From contig JBGSKC010000051.1 in NCBI GenBank assembly GCA_041741415.1, positions 243,424-307,423 of the forward strand: 64,000 nucleotides of DNA, in the 5' to 3' direction. Within the stretch, counting starts at the first letter, position 1, and each line of letters opens with the position of its first letter. The stretch comes from JANQTF01 sp041741415 (GTDB lineage Bacteria > Bacteroidota > Bacteroidia > J057). Shown here in pieces: positions 35,732-44,833 of the stretch. The translations under genes and the position numbers were made by a program. A model generated the notes under the pieces. The model did no database searches and was not told the DNA's origin. It was given only the letters and a program-made list of their open reading frames with translations.

Positions 35732-37285
35732 ATGGGACCACTGGACCGAAGAACCGGAGCATACAAGCTGTTAAACTGGAAGACCATGCTGGTGTGGGGC
35801 GTCATGGCATTTCTGATTGCCAAGATGATGGCCAAGGCAGGTGTCTTCATCGGCATTGCATTAATAGCGGCCCCCTTCGCCATTGCCTTCATCATTGCCC
35901 TGTTTCGCAATCCCAACCTCGGTCTCACCACCTCGCTCATCATGGCTTTTGCGGCCAGCGGCTTGTCGAGGTATGTGCGGGGCGTGCCCTGGGGCATGAC
36001 CATTGATGTGTTTTTGTTCCTTTCCTGGCTGGGGGTACTGTTTCTCAAATTTCGGGAAACCGACTGGACGCCCATCCGCAACGACCTGATGTGGCTCACT
36101 TTGCTGTGGTTTGGCTATGTGTTCATGGAAATCGCCAACCCGGAATCCCGTACGCCCGTGGCCTGGTTTTATGCCATGCGGGGAATCGGGTTCTATTGGC
36201 TGCTTGGCTTTGGCATCGCGTTTTTCTACTACCGAAAGGCCAAAGATCTCGACAAATTTCTCAATCTCATCACCTATATCTCGGTGTTCGGGACCATCTG
36301 GGGCTTGAGGCAACAGATTTTCGGGACCGATGAAGCGGAAGATTACTGGCTCTGGGTGGAGGACCACCAGGACGAGCACGTGCTGTTTGGCAAACTAAGG
36401 GTGTTCTCCTTTTACTCGGATGCAGGGCAGTTTGGAGCCTCACAAGCCATGATGGCCCTGCTCTGCGGGATCATCGCCATTGGTCCGGGCACCCTGAAAA
36501 AGCGGTTGTGGTATGCCTTTGCGGGAATCATGACCTTTGTGGGCTTTGGCATTTCGGGCACGAGGGGAGCCCTGGCTGTCCCTGCCGCCGGAGGGATTTT
36601 GTACTTGATCATGACCAAAAACTTCAAGGTGCTGGTGCTGGGCCTGGTGGCTGGCGGTTCGGTTTATGGCATGTTAAAATACACCTCCATGCTCCAGGGC
36701 GTGGAGCAGGTGGCCAGAATGCGAACGGCCCTTGACCCGGATAATCCCTCCTTGCTGACGCGCTTCCGAAATCAGAAAACCTATCGAAACTACCTGAAAA
36801 GCAGGCCTATCGGGGCAGGTGTGGGATCAGCAGGATTTTGGGGGCAGCGATTCAGCCCCGGCACCGTGCCTGCAGAAACCCCAACCGATAGCTGGTATGT
36901 GAAAATCTGGGCCGAAACCGGGATTGTGGGCCTGTTGTTTCATGTGTACTGGGTCGGGTATTTTTTGGGGAAAGGAGGAAACATTACCTGGAACCTTCGC
37001 AACCAGAACCTCCGGTACAAAATCATGGCCTTATACTCCGCCATCGGGGGGGTGGCCATTGCCAGCTACGGCAACCAGGTGCTGGGACAAATGCCCACCG
37101 GCATCATCATTTGCGTGGCGATGCCGGTAATCTGGCTGGCCCCGCTGTATGATGAAGAACTGGAGAAAAAAGAAGAAGAAGAGCGCTGGCAAGAAGAAAA
37201 AAGTGCCATTCTGGTTCAGCGCAGATATGATTCCCACCACGAACCCGCGCAATTGCCCCCTTCACCTCCACCGAGCCAAGCATGA
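35732..37285 (+). CDS. Wzy/O-antigen-ligase-like polysaccharide polymerase
   Basis: The 517-residue polytopic protein has about eleven membrane helices. A large periplasmic loop in the C-terminal half contains YLKSRPIGAGVGSAGFWGQ and the following ETPTDSWYVKIWAETGIVGL, the pattern of the PF04932 O-antigen ligase/polymerase family. It likely joins repeat units made by this locus on the periplasmic side. The ATG at 35732 is used; a TTG at 35681 is possible. The C-terminus is rich in Glu, Lys and Gln and cytoplasmic. A TACATTTA motif (35629-35636) is a possible promoter. The stop overlaps the next start as ATGA. Confidence 0.85.
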   Translation: MGPLDRRTGAYKLLNWKTMLVWGVMAFLIAKMMAKAGVFIGIALIAAPFAIAFIIALFRNPNLGLTTSLIMAFAASGLSRYVRGVPWGMTIDVFLFLSWLGVLFLKFRETDWTPIRNDLMWLTLLWFGYVFMEIANPESRTPVAWFYAMRGIGFYWLLGFGIAFFYYRKAKDLDKFLNLITYISVFGTIWGLRQQIFGTDEAEDYWLWVEDHQDEHVLFGKLRVFSFYSDAGQFGASQAMMALLCGIIAIGPGTLKKRLWYAFAGIMTFVGFGISGTRGALAVPAAGGILYLIMTKNFKVLVLGLVAGGSVYGMLKYTSMLQGVEQVARMRTALDPDNPSLLTRFRNQKTYRNYLKSRPIGAGVGSAGFWGQRFSPGTVPAETPTDSWYVKIWAETGIVGLLFHVYWVGYFLGKGGNITWNLRNQNLRYKIMALYSAIGGVAIASYGNQVLGQMPTGIIICVAMPVIWLAPLYDEELEKKEEEERWQEEKSAILVQRRYDSHHEPAQLPPSPPPSQA

Positions 37286-38253
37286 ATCAATTACATCCCT
37301 CCTTGCCAGCCCCTACCCTGCCCAGTGCTGCCGATTGGCCGCTGGTGAGCATCGTGTCGGTAAACTTCAACCAGCCCGAACTCACCCGGATCATGATGGA
37401 GTCGCTGGAGAACATGACCTACCCAAACTGGGAACTGCTGCTTGTTGACAATGGCTCCAGCCAGGGAGATGTGCGGCCGCTGAAAAAGGCCTTTCCCTGG
37501 GTGAAATTGTTCCTTCAGGAGAAAAACCTTGGCTTTGCCGGCGGCAACAACCTGGCGTTCCCTCATTGCCGGGGCAAGTACGTGCTGATGCTGAACAACG
37601 ACACCGAGGTGGATCCCGGTTTCTTGTTTCCCCTTGTGGAATTGCTGGAAAACAGGGCTGATGTTGGCGTGGTGAGTCCGAAGCTGTTCTTTTTTGACCA
37701 GCCGGAGATCCTTCAATTTGCCGGTACCACCCCGATGCACCCGGTAACTTTGCGGGGCAAAAAAATAGGCAATGGCCAGCGCGATAACGGGCAGTTTGAC
37801 CAGATCCGGGAAACGGGATTTGCCAATGGTGCCTGCATGTTGCTGAGAAAAGACCTGCTCGACCATGTTGGTTACATGTATGAGCCCTATTTTTTGTACT
37901 ATGAGGAGCATGATCTTTGCTCCCGGATTGAGCGGGCCGGGTTCAAAATCATGTTTCACCCTGGCAGCCGGATCTGGCACAAGGTTTCGGCATCGACCGG
38001 GGCATTAAGCCCATTGAAAACACATTACCTCCATAGAAATCGCCTGGTCTATTTGCGGCGAAACCGCTTCGGGGTGATCCGGCTGATGGCTACCCTATAC
38101 TACTGGCTGGTGGCTACGCCCAAAGAATTGATTCGCCACCGCAAGGCCCCGGCCCACCGCAAGGCCATCCTCGACAGCATTCGCTGGAACCTTCGCCACC
38201 CCACCCTCCCTGCAGAGCCAACCATTCCCGTCCTTCTACCCATCGAATTATGA
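37282..38253 (+). CDS. Family 2 glycosyltransferase (rhamnosyltransferase-like)
   Basis: The 323-residue GT-A enzyme begins with VSIVSVNFNQPELTRIMMES and has LLVDNGSS, NLGFAGGNNLAF and the DxD-type metal motif in LMLNNDTEVD. The FANGACMLLRKDLL and EHDLCSRIERAGF segments match the acceptor side of WbbL/rhamnosyltransferase-like enzymes. It overlaps its neighbours on both sides by ATGA, placing it firmly in the operon. The sugar is not identifiable. Confidence 0.9.
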   Translation: MNQLHPSLPAPTLPSAADWPLVSIVSVNFNQPELTRIMMESLENMTYPNWELLLVDNGSSQGDVRPLKKAFPWVKLFLQEKNLGFAGGNNLAFPHCRGKYVLMLNNDTEVDPGFLFPLVELLENRADVGVVSPKLFFFDQPEILQFAGTTPMHPVTLRGKKIGNGQRDNGQFDQIRETGFANGACMLLRKDLLDHVGYMYEPYFLYYEEHDLCSRIERAGFKIMFHPGSRIWHKVSASTGALSPLKTHYLHRNRLVYLRRNRFGVIRLMATLYYWLVATPKELIRHRKAPAHRKAILDSIRWNLRHPTLPAEPTIPVLLPIEL

Positions 38254-39443
38254 TCGTTCTCAACCTCCTCGCCGGGATCCTTTTGGCCTACCTCGGGCTC
38301 TCGGCGGTGTACCTTTGCCTGTATTCCCTCCTGGCGTTCCTGCCGGGATCCAAGCGCGACGAGCGGATTGCCCCAAGCAAACGGCTCGCCAGGTTTGCTG
38401 TGTTTGTTCCCTCCTATAAAGAGGACGCTGTGATCCTCTCCACCGCCCGGCATTGTCTTCAGCTGGAATACCCGGCCGACAAGTGGGATTTGATCGTGGT
38501 GGCAGATAGTCTCCAGCCCGAAACCCTCGATCAACTCCGGGCCACGCCATTGATTCTGGTGGAGGTGTCATTTGAAAAAAGCACCAAAAGCCGGGCCCTG
38601 AACAAAGCCCTGGCGCAGATCGGTGAAGATTATGACCTCGCATTGATTTTCGACGCCGATAACGTGACCGAACCGGAGTTTTTGCACCAGATCAACCAGG
38701 CCTACCAGGGCGGCTACCTGGCAATTCAGGGGCACCGGGTGGCCAAAAATCTCAACACGCCGATGGCGGTGCTCGATGCCATGAGCGAAGAAATCAACAA
38801 CCAGATTTTCTCCCTCGGCCACCGTGCGGTTGACTTGTCTTCCCGGCTGGTGGGGTCGGGAATGGCGTTTGAGTTTGGGATGTTCAAATCGGTAATGGCC
38901 ACGGTGGATGCCATTGGTGGCTTCGACAAAGAGCTGGAAATGAAGCTGCTGAGCCGGGGGATTAAAGTGGCTTATTTGCCATCGGCGCTGATTTATGATG
39001 AAAAAGTGAGCCAGAGCGACCACTTCGCCCGCCAGCGGCAGCGCTGGATTGCCGCGCAGTTTCACTATGCGAAACTGTACTTCGGCAAAGCATTCCAGGC
39101 CCTGATCACGAAGGGAAATGTCGATTTTTTCGACAAAGCGATCCAGATGATTTTGCCTCCGCGACTGATCCTGCCCGGGGTGCTGTTCATCGGGCTGGTG
39201 CTGGCCTGGCTGTTATCGCCGCCGGTTTGGGTGGCATTGTGGGGAGCAGCTTTCCTGGCCAATGCCATCGGCTTTGCGATGGCCATTCCCAGAAGGCTCT
39301 ATCATCCCCGCTACCTGAAAGCTTTTCTGAGCTTGCCGGGAGCCTTTCTGAAAATGGCTTTGTCGTTGCTCAAAATAAAAGGCAGCAACAAAACTTTCAT
39401 TCACACGCCGCACTCCGCAACGGAGGTGACGGTGAGGAAGTGA
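38250..39443 (+). CDS. Membrane family 2 glycosyltransferase with QxxRW motif
   Basis: The 397-residue protein has an N-terminal helix (about 5-28) and two or three C-terminal helices (about 305-375) around a GT-A domain. The metal motif is FDADN, the acceptor motif lies in GGFDKELEM, and QRQRW matches the QxxRW motif of processive synthases such as cellulose and hyaluronan synthases. It may extend a chain or add a side sugar. It starts in an ATGA overlap with the previous gene. A GA-rich interspersed repeat follows its stop. Confidence 0.88.
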   Translation: MIVLNLLAGILLAYLGLSAVYLCLYSLLAFLPGSKRDERIAPSKRLARFAVFVPSYKEDAVILSTARHCLQLEYPADKWDLIVVADSLQPETLDQLRATPLILVEVSFEKSTKSRALNKALAQIGEDYDLALIFDADNVTEPEFLHQINQAYQGGYLAIQGHRVAKNLNTPMAVLDAMSEEINNQIFSLGHRAVDLSSRLVGSGMAFEFGMFKSVMATVDAIGGFDKELEMKLLSRGIKVAYLPSALIYDEKVSQSDHFARQRQRWIAAQFHYAKLYFGKAFQALITKGNVDFFDKAIQMILPPRLILPGVLFIGLVLAWLLSPPVWVALWGAAFLANAIGFAMAIPRRLYHPRYLKAFLSLPGAFLKMALSLLKIKGSNKTFIHTPHSATEVTVRK

Positions 39444-39530
39444 GGCGAGAGCCGAGAACCGGGACAAGAAAACATTTTCCCACAACTCCCAACTCACAAC
39501 CTCCAACTCCCAACCCATAACACCAAACAC
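39442..39530. repeat. Interspersed GA-rich repeat copy plus CA-rich tract
   Basis: Right after the stop of the 38250 gene, GAGGCGAGAGCCGAGAACC occurs (about 39446-39464), the same sequence family as the repeats at 62740-63070 and 63720-63823. It is followed by a tract of CAACTCCCAACTCACAACC-like units (about 39483-39520). This is non-coding and breaks the otherwise tightly packed operon. Confidence 0.7.
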
Positions 39531-39560
39531 ACATTGCATTCATCAACCATTTTTTCAAAC

Positions 39561-40235
39561 ATGAAAGAGCTGATTTATCGGGAACTGGAAAAAATCAGGC
39601 AGGAGAAAGGGGGCAATGCCTCTTCTCTTGGCCTGTACTTTGTGCTGGCCAGCAGGCTGTTGTCGCTGGGGTTCAACTGGCTGATCAGTCGCTGGTACCT
39701 GCGCCGGGCGACTTCCCTCGGCAAAATCGTGTTTACCCAGGGCAAACCACGGGTCATTAACAAGGGCACCCTTCGGATTGGCAACGTGACGAGGGTATGG
39801 TCGTCGGTGAACCAAACCCGCCTGAGCGTGGGCAGAGGCGGCGTGCTGGAAATCGGCAGCGACTGCCGGATCAATGGCCCCACCATTTCTGCCAACAACC
39901 GCGTGATCATTGGCAACCACTGCCGGATCGCCCCCCATGTGATCATCATGGACGATGACTTTCACGACGTGAGCAACCGCCAAGCCGGGGGTAAGGGCGG
40001 CCAGATCATCATCAAAGACCACGCCTGGGTAGCCACAAGGGCCATGGTGCTCAAGGGCGTTACCATTGGGCGGCGGGCCGTTGTTGCCTCCGGAGCTGTG
40101 GTAACGAAGGATGTTCCCGACTATGCCGTGGTGGCCGGGGTACCAGCCAAGATCATTCGCTACCTCACCCCACCACCAGAAGATGAGGTTCAGGACATTC
40201 TCCAGGCGGCCAATCAACCCACAGAGGCGAGGTAG
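39561..40235 (+). CDS. Left-handed beta-helix (hexapeptide) acyltransferase
   Basis: The 224-residue product has an N-terminal helical segment and a hexapeptide-repeat beta-helix from about residue 60. The repeats include LRIGNVTRVW, LEIGSDCRINGPTI, VIIGNHCRIAPHVIIMDDDFHDV, and the closing VTIGRRAVVASGAVVTKDVPDYAVVAGVPAKII. The catalytic histidine is probably in DDFHDV. It likely acetylates a sugar of the repeat unit, as in WbbJ/NodL-like enzymes. The ATG at 39561 is preferred over an upstream frame start at 39534. Confidence 0.9.
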   Translation: MKELIYRELEKIRQEKGGNASSLGLYFVLASRLLSLGFNWLISRWYLRRATSLGKIVFTQGKPRVINKGTLRIGNVTRVWSSVNQTRLSVGRGGVLEIGSDCRINGPTISANNRVIIGNHCRIAPHVIIMDDDFHDVSNRQAGGKGGQIIIKDHAWVATRAMVLKGVTIGRRAVVASGAVVTKDVPDYAVVAGVPAKIIRYLTPPPEDEVQDILQAANQPTEAR

Positions 40236-40255
40236 CTTCCATTACCAATTGAATC

Positions 40256-40435
40256 ATGACAGGCGAGGGATTTCCATTCGATCTTGTGTTGCTGGCGATC
40301 GTCTTCGGTGTTCTGGCGGGGGTGGGTCGTGCAAAACGGGAGCGGGCAGCGCAGGATGAGCGGATTGCCGAATACAATCGGAAAGAGCGCCTCAGGCGCG
40401 AGGAAGAAATGTTTGTCAAACCCTCCCCGGAATGA
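40256..40435 (+). CDS. 59-residue single-helix membrane microprotein
   Basis: A complete 59-codon frame starts at ATG 40256 and ends at TGA 40433-40435. The product has a short N-terminus (MTGEGFPFD), one hydrophobic helix (LVLLAIVFGVLAGVG), and a highly charged tail rich in Arg and Glu (RAKRERAAQDERIAEY onward). The frame fills the gap between the acyltransferase and the next glycosyltransferase, and its stop overlaps that gene's ATG (ATGA at 40432-40435). The membrane-plus-charged pattern and coupling support a real gene. No family is recognised. Confidence 0.7.
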   Translation: MTGEGFPFDLVLLAIVFGVLAGVGRAKRERAAQDERIAEYNRKERLRREEEMFVKPSPE

Positions 40436-41610
40436 AAGTCCTTCTGATTTGCAAGGCTTTACATTTTACCTACAAAGGCGGCATCCAGACACACGTCTGG
40501 GAGCTGAGCAATGCTTTGCTGGATCAGGGCGTGGAAGTTCACCTCCTGGCGGGGGGCAAACCCTCTCTCCAGATTCACAGGCGCACTTTTGAGGGCAGGA
40601 CCATCATTGAGCTGCCAACCCTTCCTGGCTACAGGATTCGCTGGTTTTCAAGTACCCTCGACGAAATTTCCTTCAACTTTCAGGTTGTTCGATGGCTGGC
40701 CAATCACTACAAGGAGTACGACATCATCCACTTACACGGCAGAAGCGGGCTGTTTTGGCCCATTCTGTTCCCCCGGCACTCCGGGAATTGTCTGCTGACC
40801 ATGCACGGCCTCACGGTGGAAGAGTGGTTTTTTAACAGAAAAAGCCTTGACAGATGGCTGCACTCGCGGTTGGCCAACTGGGCTGAACGCACTGCAGTGA
40901 AGCGACTGCCGATGGTTCTCGCGGTGAGCCTGGATCAGGCCAACCGCATTCAGCAGCGGTTTGGGAGGTTAAGCATTTCGGTGCAGGTGATTCCTAATGG
41001 CATTGCCGAGCGGCCGCATGCCCCTTTTCCAGCGGAGCCGTGGGTTTGTTTTGCAGGGAGAATGGAGCGAATCAAAGGGGTGGATCTCCTGCCGGGCATG
41101 CTGTCAAGGCTTCCTGAGCAGGTAAAACTGTTCATGATTGGCCAGGGGCCGGAAACCAGTTCTTTGCAAAAAGCATTTACAGCGCTGGGCCTCGAAAACA
41201 GGGTAAAGTGGACAGGCGCCATTGACCCGGAGGAAGTACTTCGCTACATGGCCCAAAGCCAGGTGCTCGTGGTTCCCTCCCGCTATGAGCCTCAGGGCCG
41301 GGTGATTCTGGAAGCCATGAGCATCGGGCGGCCTTTTGTGGCAAATCATGTGGGGGGCATTCCCGACATGGTCCGCGACGGGCAGGAAGGCACCCTTCTG
41401 CCACAGCTCAACGAGGATTCTCTGGCAGAAGCAGTTTTGGCCCTTCTCAGCCAGCCTGCAAAATCAGAAATCATGGGCATACACGGGCGCATGACCGTGC
41501 GAAAGCACTTTTCATGGGCCGGGCTTGGCCCGGAGTTTATCACCATCTACCGCCGCCTTCTTTCACAACCAATCCTTTTTGAGGATGAGCGAGTCAAACA
41601 AACCACGTAA
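40432..41610 (+). CDS. Family 4 glycosyltransferase
   Basis: The 392-residue GT-B protein has the N-terminal GGIQTHVWELSNALL motif that contacts the acceptor and the C-terminal domain with CFAGRMERIKGVDLL, LFMIGQGPE and the donor-binding VVPSRYEPQGRVILEAM (EX7E-type). It is a retaining glycosyltransferase, probably cytoplasmic and peripheral. It starts in an ATGA overlap with the microprotein gene and overlaps the flippase start by 26 bases at its 3' end. Confidence 0.92.
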   Translation: MKVLLICKALHFTYKGGIQTHVWELSNALLDQGVEVHLLAGGKPSLQIHRRTFEGRTIIELPTLPGYRIRWFSSTLDEISFNFQVVRWLANHYKEYDIIHLHGRSGLFWPILFPRHSGNCLLTMHGLTVEEWFFNRKSLDRWLHSRLANWAERTAVKRLPMVLAVSLDQANRIQQRFGRLSISVQVIPNGIAERPHAPFPAEPWVCFAGRMERIKGVDLLPGMLSRLPEQVKLFMIGQGPETSSLQKAFTALGLENRVKWTGAIDPEEVLRYMAQSQVLVVPSRYEPQGRVILEAMSIGRPFVANHVGGIPDMVRDGQEGTLLPQLNEDSLAEAVLALLSQPAKSEIMGIHGRMTVRKHFSWAGLGPEFITIYRRLLSQPILFEDERVKQTT

Positions 41611-42910
41611 AGATGGCCGCCTGATGGCCATTCTCGGACAACTCTCCAACCAGGGGTTTGCCCTGTTTTCCCTGCTCATCCTGCTGCGGCTGTTGTCTAA
41701 AGAAGACTACGGCATGTGGGCTTTGTATCTCACAGTGCTTTCCATGGCCGAAATGGCGAGGGCCGGATTTGTGCAAAATGGCCTGGTGAGCTTTGTGCAA
41801 TCACACCCTGCTGAAGACCGGCGGATCATCGGGGCCTCCTACGCTCTCAACATGGGGCTGGGCATTTTGCTGTGGGTGGGGCTCATGCTGCTTGCCCGCC
41901 CTTTGGGCCGCATCTGGTCGGCCCCATCCTTTCCCGAGCTAACGATGTGGTATGGGCTGTTTATGCTCACCCTGGGCGGCTTGCGGTTTTTGGAGTATGT
42001 CCAAATTGCCCGTCAGGATTTCAAAGGAGTGCTGATCGGCAACAGTCTCTATGGCGGGATTCAATGTCTGGTGCTGGCCATTTGGTGGGTCATTGGCTAC
42101 CAGCCGGAGTTGCGGGAGCTGATCTGGCTGCAGGCCGGGGCGGCTGCCACAGGCTTTGCCGCCGTGTGGCTTTCCCGGCGAAAGCTGTTTGTGTGGGCAC
42201 TTCCCACCTGGGACTGGCTGAAGAAACTGGCCAATTATGGCCGTTTTGTACTGGGCACCAACCTCGGCTCCATGCTGCTTCAGCGGGTGGATGTGATGCT
42301 GATCGGCTACTTCATGGGACCGGTGGCAGTGGCACCCTACAACGTGGCGCTGCGCATGACGAGCTACCTGGAGGTTCCGCTTCGCGGGCTGGCCACGGCG
42401 GTGTTTCCGCGCATCAGCCAGGCCTGGGCCAGGGAAGGTGCCGCGCCGGTGGCCCGCCTGCACGAAAAAACAGTGGCCGACATGCTGGCCCTCACCCTGC
42501 CCGGCTGCCTGATTCTCTGGGTGGCAGCTCCCTGGGCCGTCCAGATCATGGCCGGGCCCGGCTATGAGGAAGCTGTTGGCTTGCTGCGCATTTTGCTCGT
42601 GTTTGCCCTCGCCAAGCCATGGGGAAGGATGTTTGGAACCACCATGGATGCCATCGGCAAACCCAACATCAACTTCCGGTATGTGCTTGTGGGGCTCGTC
42701 ATCAACACTGTTTTGTCGGCCCTGATGATTCCCGCGCTGGGCCTTGAAGGTGCCGCCTACGCCATGGTGCTGGGCATGGCTCTGCTGGTGGCCCTGAACC
42801 ACTGGCAGTTGCGCCGGTTTATGCCCGTGAGAGCCTGGCAAGTCCTCGCCGACCTGGGCATCGCCTACCGGTATTTGTATGCAAGGCTGAAGCAAAGACT
42901 GGCCTTGTGA
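41585..42910 (+). CDS. Wzx-type polysaccharide flippase
   Basis: The 441-residue protein has about twelve membrane helices and the MOP-superfamily plan. The N-terminus LGQLSNQGFALFSLLILLRL and the central phrase YGRFVLGTNLGSMLLQRVD followed by VMLIGYFMGP are typical of polysaccharide biosynthesis flippases. It should move lipid-linked repeat units across the inner membrane for the Wzy-like polymerase at 35732. The ATG at 41585 overlaps the previous gene by 26 bases. Confidence 0.9.
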   Translation: MSESNKPRKDGRLMAILGQLSNQGFALFSLLILLRLLSKEDYGMWALYLTVLSMAEMARAGFVQNGLVSFVQSHPAEDRRIIGASYALNMGLGILLWVGLMLLARPLGRIWSAPSFPELTMWYGLFMLTLGGLRFLEYVQIARQDFKGVLIGNSLYGGIQCLVLAIWWVIGYQPELRELIWLQAGAAATGFAAVWLSRRKLFVWALPTWDWLKKLANYGRFVLGTNLGSMLLQRVDVMLIGYFMGPVAVAPYNVALRMTSYLEVPLRGLATAVFPRISQAWAREGAAPVARLHEKTVADMLALTLPGCLILWVAAPWAVQIMAGPGYEEAVGLLRILLVFALAKPWGRMFGTTMDAIGKPNINFRYVLVGLVINTVLSALMIPALGLEGAAYAMVLGMALLVALNHWQLRRFMPVRAWQVLADLGIAYRYLYARLKQRLAL

Positions 42911-42957
42911 AGTGATGCCTTTGATGCACTTTTCATGAATCAAGAAGCCCTGATCAC

Positions 42958-44142
42958 ATGAATCTTTTGGCCATTCTTTTTTGGTTTTTCCTTGCCGTCC
43001 TGTTCTATAGCTATGTGGGCTACGGCCTGGTGTTGTTTGTGCTGGTGAAAATAAAGCGGCTGCTAACCGGACGGCAACAGGTCGCAGAACCGGAGAGCTG
43101 GCCGGAAGTCACCCATTTGATTGCAGCCTACAACGAGGAAGATTTTATCGAAAAAAAGATCGCCAACAGCCTTTCTCTCGACTACCCGGCTGGTAAAATG
43201 AAGCTGGTGCTCGTTACTGACGGCAGCAGCGACACTACGCCAGACCTGATCAGGGCTTACCCGGAGGTGACACTGCTGCACCAGCCGGAGCGCCGTGGCA
43301 AGATTGCCGCCGTGCATCGCGCCATGGCCTTTGTGAAAAGTCCGGTTGTTGTTTTTTCCGATGCGAATACCCTGCTGAACGGGCAGGCCCTGAAAATGAT
43401 GGTCCGGCATTTTGAGCGGAAAGAAGTGGGCGTGGTAGCAGGCGAAAAGCGGGTTCTGACCGAGGAAAAAGACAGCGCCAGCGCGGCGGGCGAAAGCTTG
43501 TACTGGAAATACGAATCGAAGCTGAAAGCCTGGGATGGCGAGTGGCATTCTGTGGTGGGAGCGGCGGGCGAATTATTTGCCATCCGGCGCGACTTGTACC
43601 AGCCTGTGCCAAGCGATTCGATCATTGAAGATTTTGTGATGACGATGAGCATTGCGGGCGAGGGAAAGCTGATAGCCTATGAGCCGGAGGCATACGCCAT
43701 GGAAACGGCCTCGGCCTCGGTGGCGGAGGAAATGAAGCGGAAGGTGCGGATCAGTGCGGGAGCCTTCCAGGCCATGTGGAGGCTCCGGCGGCTGCTCAAC
43801 CCGCTGGCTCATGGAAAGTTGAGTTTTCAGTATATTTCTCACCGGGTGCTGCGCTGGACACTGGCCCCGCTGGGTCTGCTGCTGATGTTTGTGCTGGGGC
43901 CGGTGCTGGCCTGGGCCCAGGGCGGCGTTTATGTGTGGCTGGAAGCCGGGCAATTATTGTTTTATGCAATGGGCCTCGGTGGCTGGTGGATGGAACAAAA
44001 ATCGCTGAGGATCAAGGCTTTGTTTGTGCCCTACTATTTCCTGATGATGAACCTGAGCGTGGTGCAGGGATTTCTCCGGTATCGAAGGGGTCGCCAGAGC
44101 GTGTTGTGGGAAAGGGCGGAGCGAAAGGCGGTGAACGTGTGA
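42958..44142 (+). CDS. Family 2 glycosyltransferase with membrane helices
   Basis: The 394-residue protein has an N-terminal helix (about 2-28), a GT-A domain (about 50-290) and three C-terminal helices. Motifs are HLIAAYNEEDFIEKK, LVTDGSSDTTPDL, the metal site VVFSDANTLLN, and a late SIIEDFVMTMSIAGEGKL acceptor segment. The QxxRW motif of processive synthases is not obvious (KRKVRISAGAFQAMW instead). It resembles icaA/CESA-like enzymes of exopolysaccharide loci. A terminator follows its stop, so it may end the first transcription unit. Confidence 0.9.
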   Translation: MNLLAILFWFFLAVLFYSYVGYGLVLFVLVKIKRLLTGRQQVAEPESWPEVTHLIAAYNEEDFIEKKIANSLSLDYPAGKMKLVLVTDGSSDTTPDLIRAYPEVTLLHQPERRGKIAAVHRAMAFVKSPVVVFSDANTLLNGQALKMMVRHFERKEVGVVAGEKRVLTEEKDSASAAGESLYWKYESKLKAWDGEWHSVVGAAGELFAIRRDLYQPVPSDSIIEDFVMTMSIAGEGKLIAYEPEAYAMETASASVAEEMKRKVRISAGAFQAMWRLRRLLNPLAHGKLSFQYISHRVLRWTLAPLGLLLMFVLGPVLAWAQGGVYVWLEAGQLLFYAMGLGGWWMEQKSLRIKALFVPYYFLMMNLSVVQGFLRYRRGRQSVLWERAERKAVNV

Positions 44143-44172
44143 AAATCGAAGGATTGAGGGTAAAGCATACAG

Positions 44173-44205
44173 AATCCGGGTGCGGCAATTCGCGTCCGGA
44201 TTTTT
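44173..44205 (+). terminator. Terminator between glycosyltransferase and receiver gene
   Basis: AATCCGG (44173-44179) pairs with CCGGATT (44196-44202), with further inner pairs including wobble, and the right arm runs into five T. It lies 31 bases after the stop at 44142. Confidence 0.7.
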
Positions 44206-44219
44206 GTATTAAACATCCG

Positions 44220-44248
44220 TTGTAACAAATCATCCAAACTTATATTTT
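44220..44248 (+). promoter_or_regulatory. Promoter of the receiver/sugar-transferase genes
   Basis: TTG (44220-44222) is followed after 18 bases by TATATTTT (44241-44248), close to the TTTG/TAnnTTTG pair. It lies right after the terminator and in AT-rich DNA. Transcription would begin near 44255, about 50 bases before the first ATG at 44306. Confidence 0.45.
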
Positions 44249-44305
44249 TCCTTAAAATCGAAACAAATAGCTTGCAAGGGTAAATCAATCAGACAATTTC
44301 CTCTC

Positions 44306-44833
44306 ATGGGTACGCTTCAGGATTTTCTCTCCTTCCGGTTTCTGCGCCAGTCCCTGGAGGCCAGCCATCGGGTCCATTTTTTCCAGGAAGTTAACCGGGA
44401 ACCTTCTCCCACACAGTCGGGCCTTTTAACCCCTCAAACGATGGAAACTGCTCTTCCACATCAGCTCATGATCGTTGACGACAGCGAGTTCATGCGTCGT
44501 TTTCTGTCCAAATTCCTTGGCAAAAAGCTACAGATCACGGTGGTTTCTGACGGAGTGGAAGCTCTTCAGAAGCTTCAGAACGGGTATCGCCCCGACGTAG
44601 TGCTGGCCGACATCAACATGCCCAACATGAACGGCTTCGAGTTCCTGGAGCACATGCAGGCCAGCCCACTGTATCAGTCGGTTCCCGTGATCATGTTGTC
44701 CAGCAACGACGACAGCAACGACCGGATCAAGAGCCTGCGGCTGGGTGCTGTGGACTACATCGTCAAGCCATTCAACCCCATTGAGCTGGAGCTTCGGGTG
44801 GATGCTCAGATTCAGCGCGCCTTTACCAAGTAA
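44306..44833 (+). CDS. Single-domain response regulator of the polysaccharide locus
   Basis: The product is a 175-residue stand-alone receiver with a 45-residue N-terminal extension. The receiver (about 52-172) has the acidic pair MIVDDSEFMRR, acceptor Asp in VVLADINMPNMNG, the MLSS switch position and the lysine in YIVKPFNP, so it looks fully active. The start at 44306 is supported by a sharp rise in GC and a promoter 50 bases upstream; ATG 44441 would remove the extension. Its stop overlaps the sugar-transferase start as TAATG. It has no output domain, so its partner is probably a protein, and the coupled transferase is the obvious candidate. Confidence 0.87.
   Translation: MGTLQDFLSFRFLRQSLEASHRVHFFQEVNREPSPTQSGLLTPQTMETALPHQLMIVDDSEFMRRFLSKFLGKKLQITVVSDGVEALQKLQNGYRPDVVLADINMPNMNGFEFLEHMQASPLYQSVPVIMLSSNDDSNDRIKSLRLGAVDYIVKPFNPIELELRVDAQIQRAFTK

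Noticed and set aside
41939..42943. 334-codon minus-strand open frame opposite the flippase
   Set aside because: His/Gln-rich antisense shadow; the plus strand encodes a regular twelve-helix flippase.
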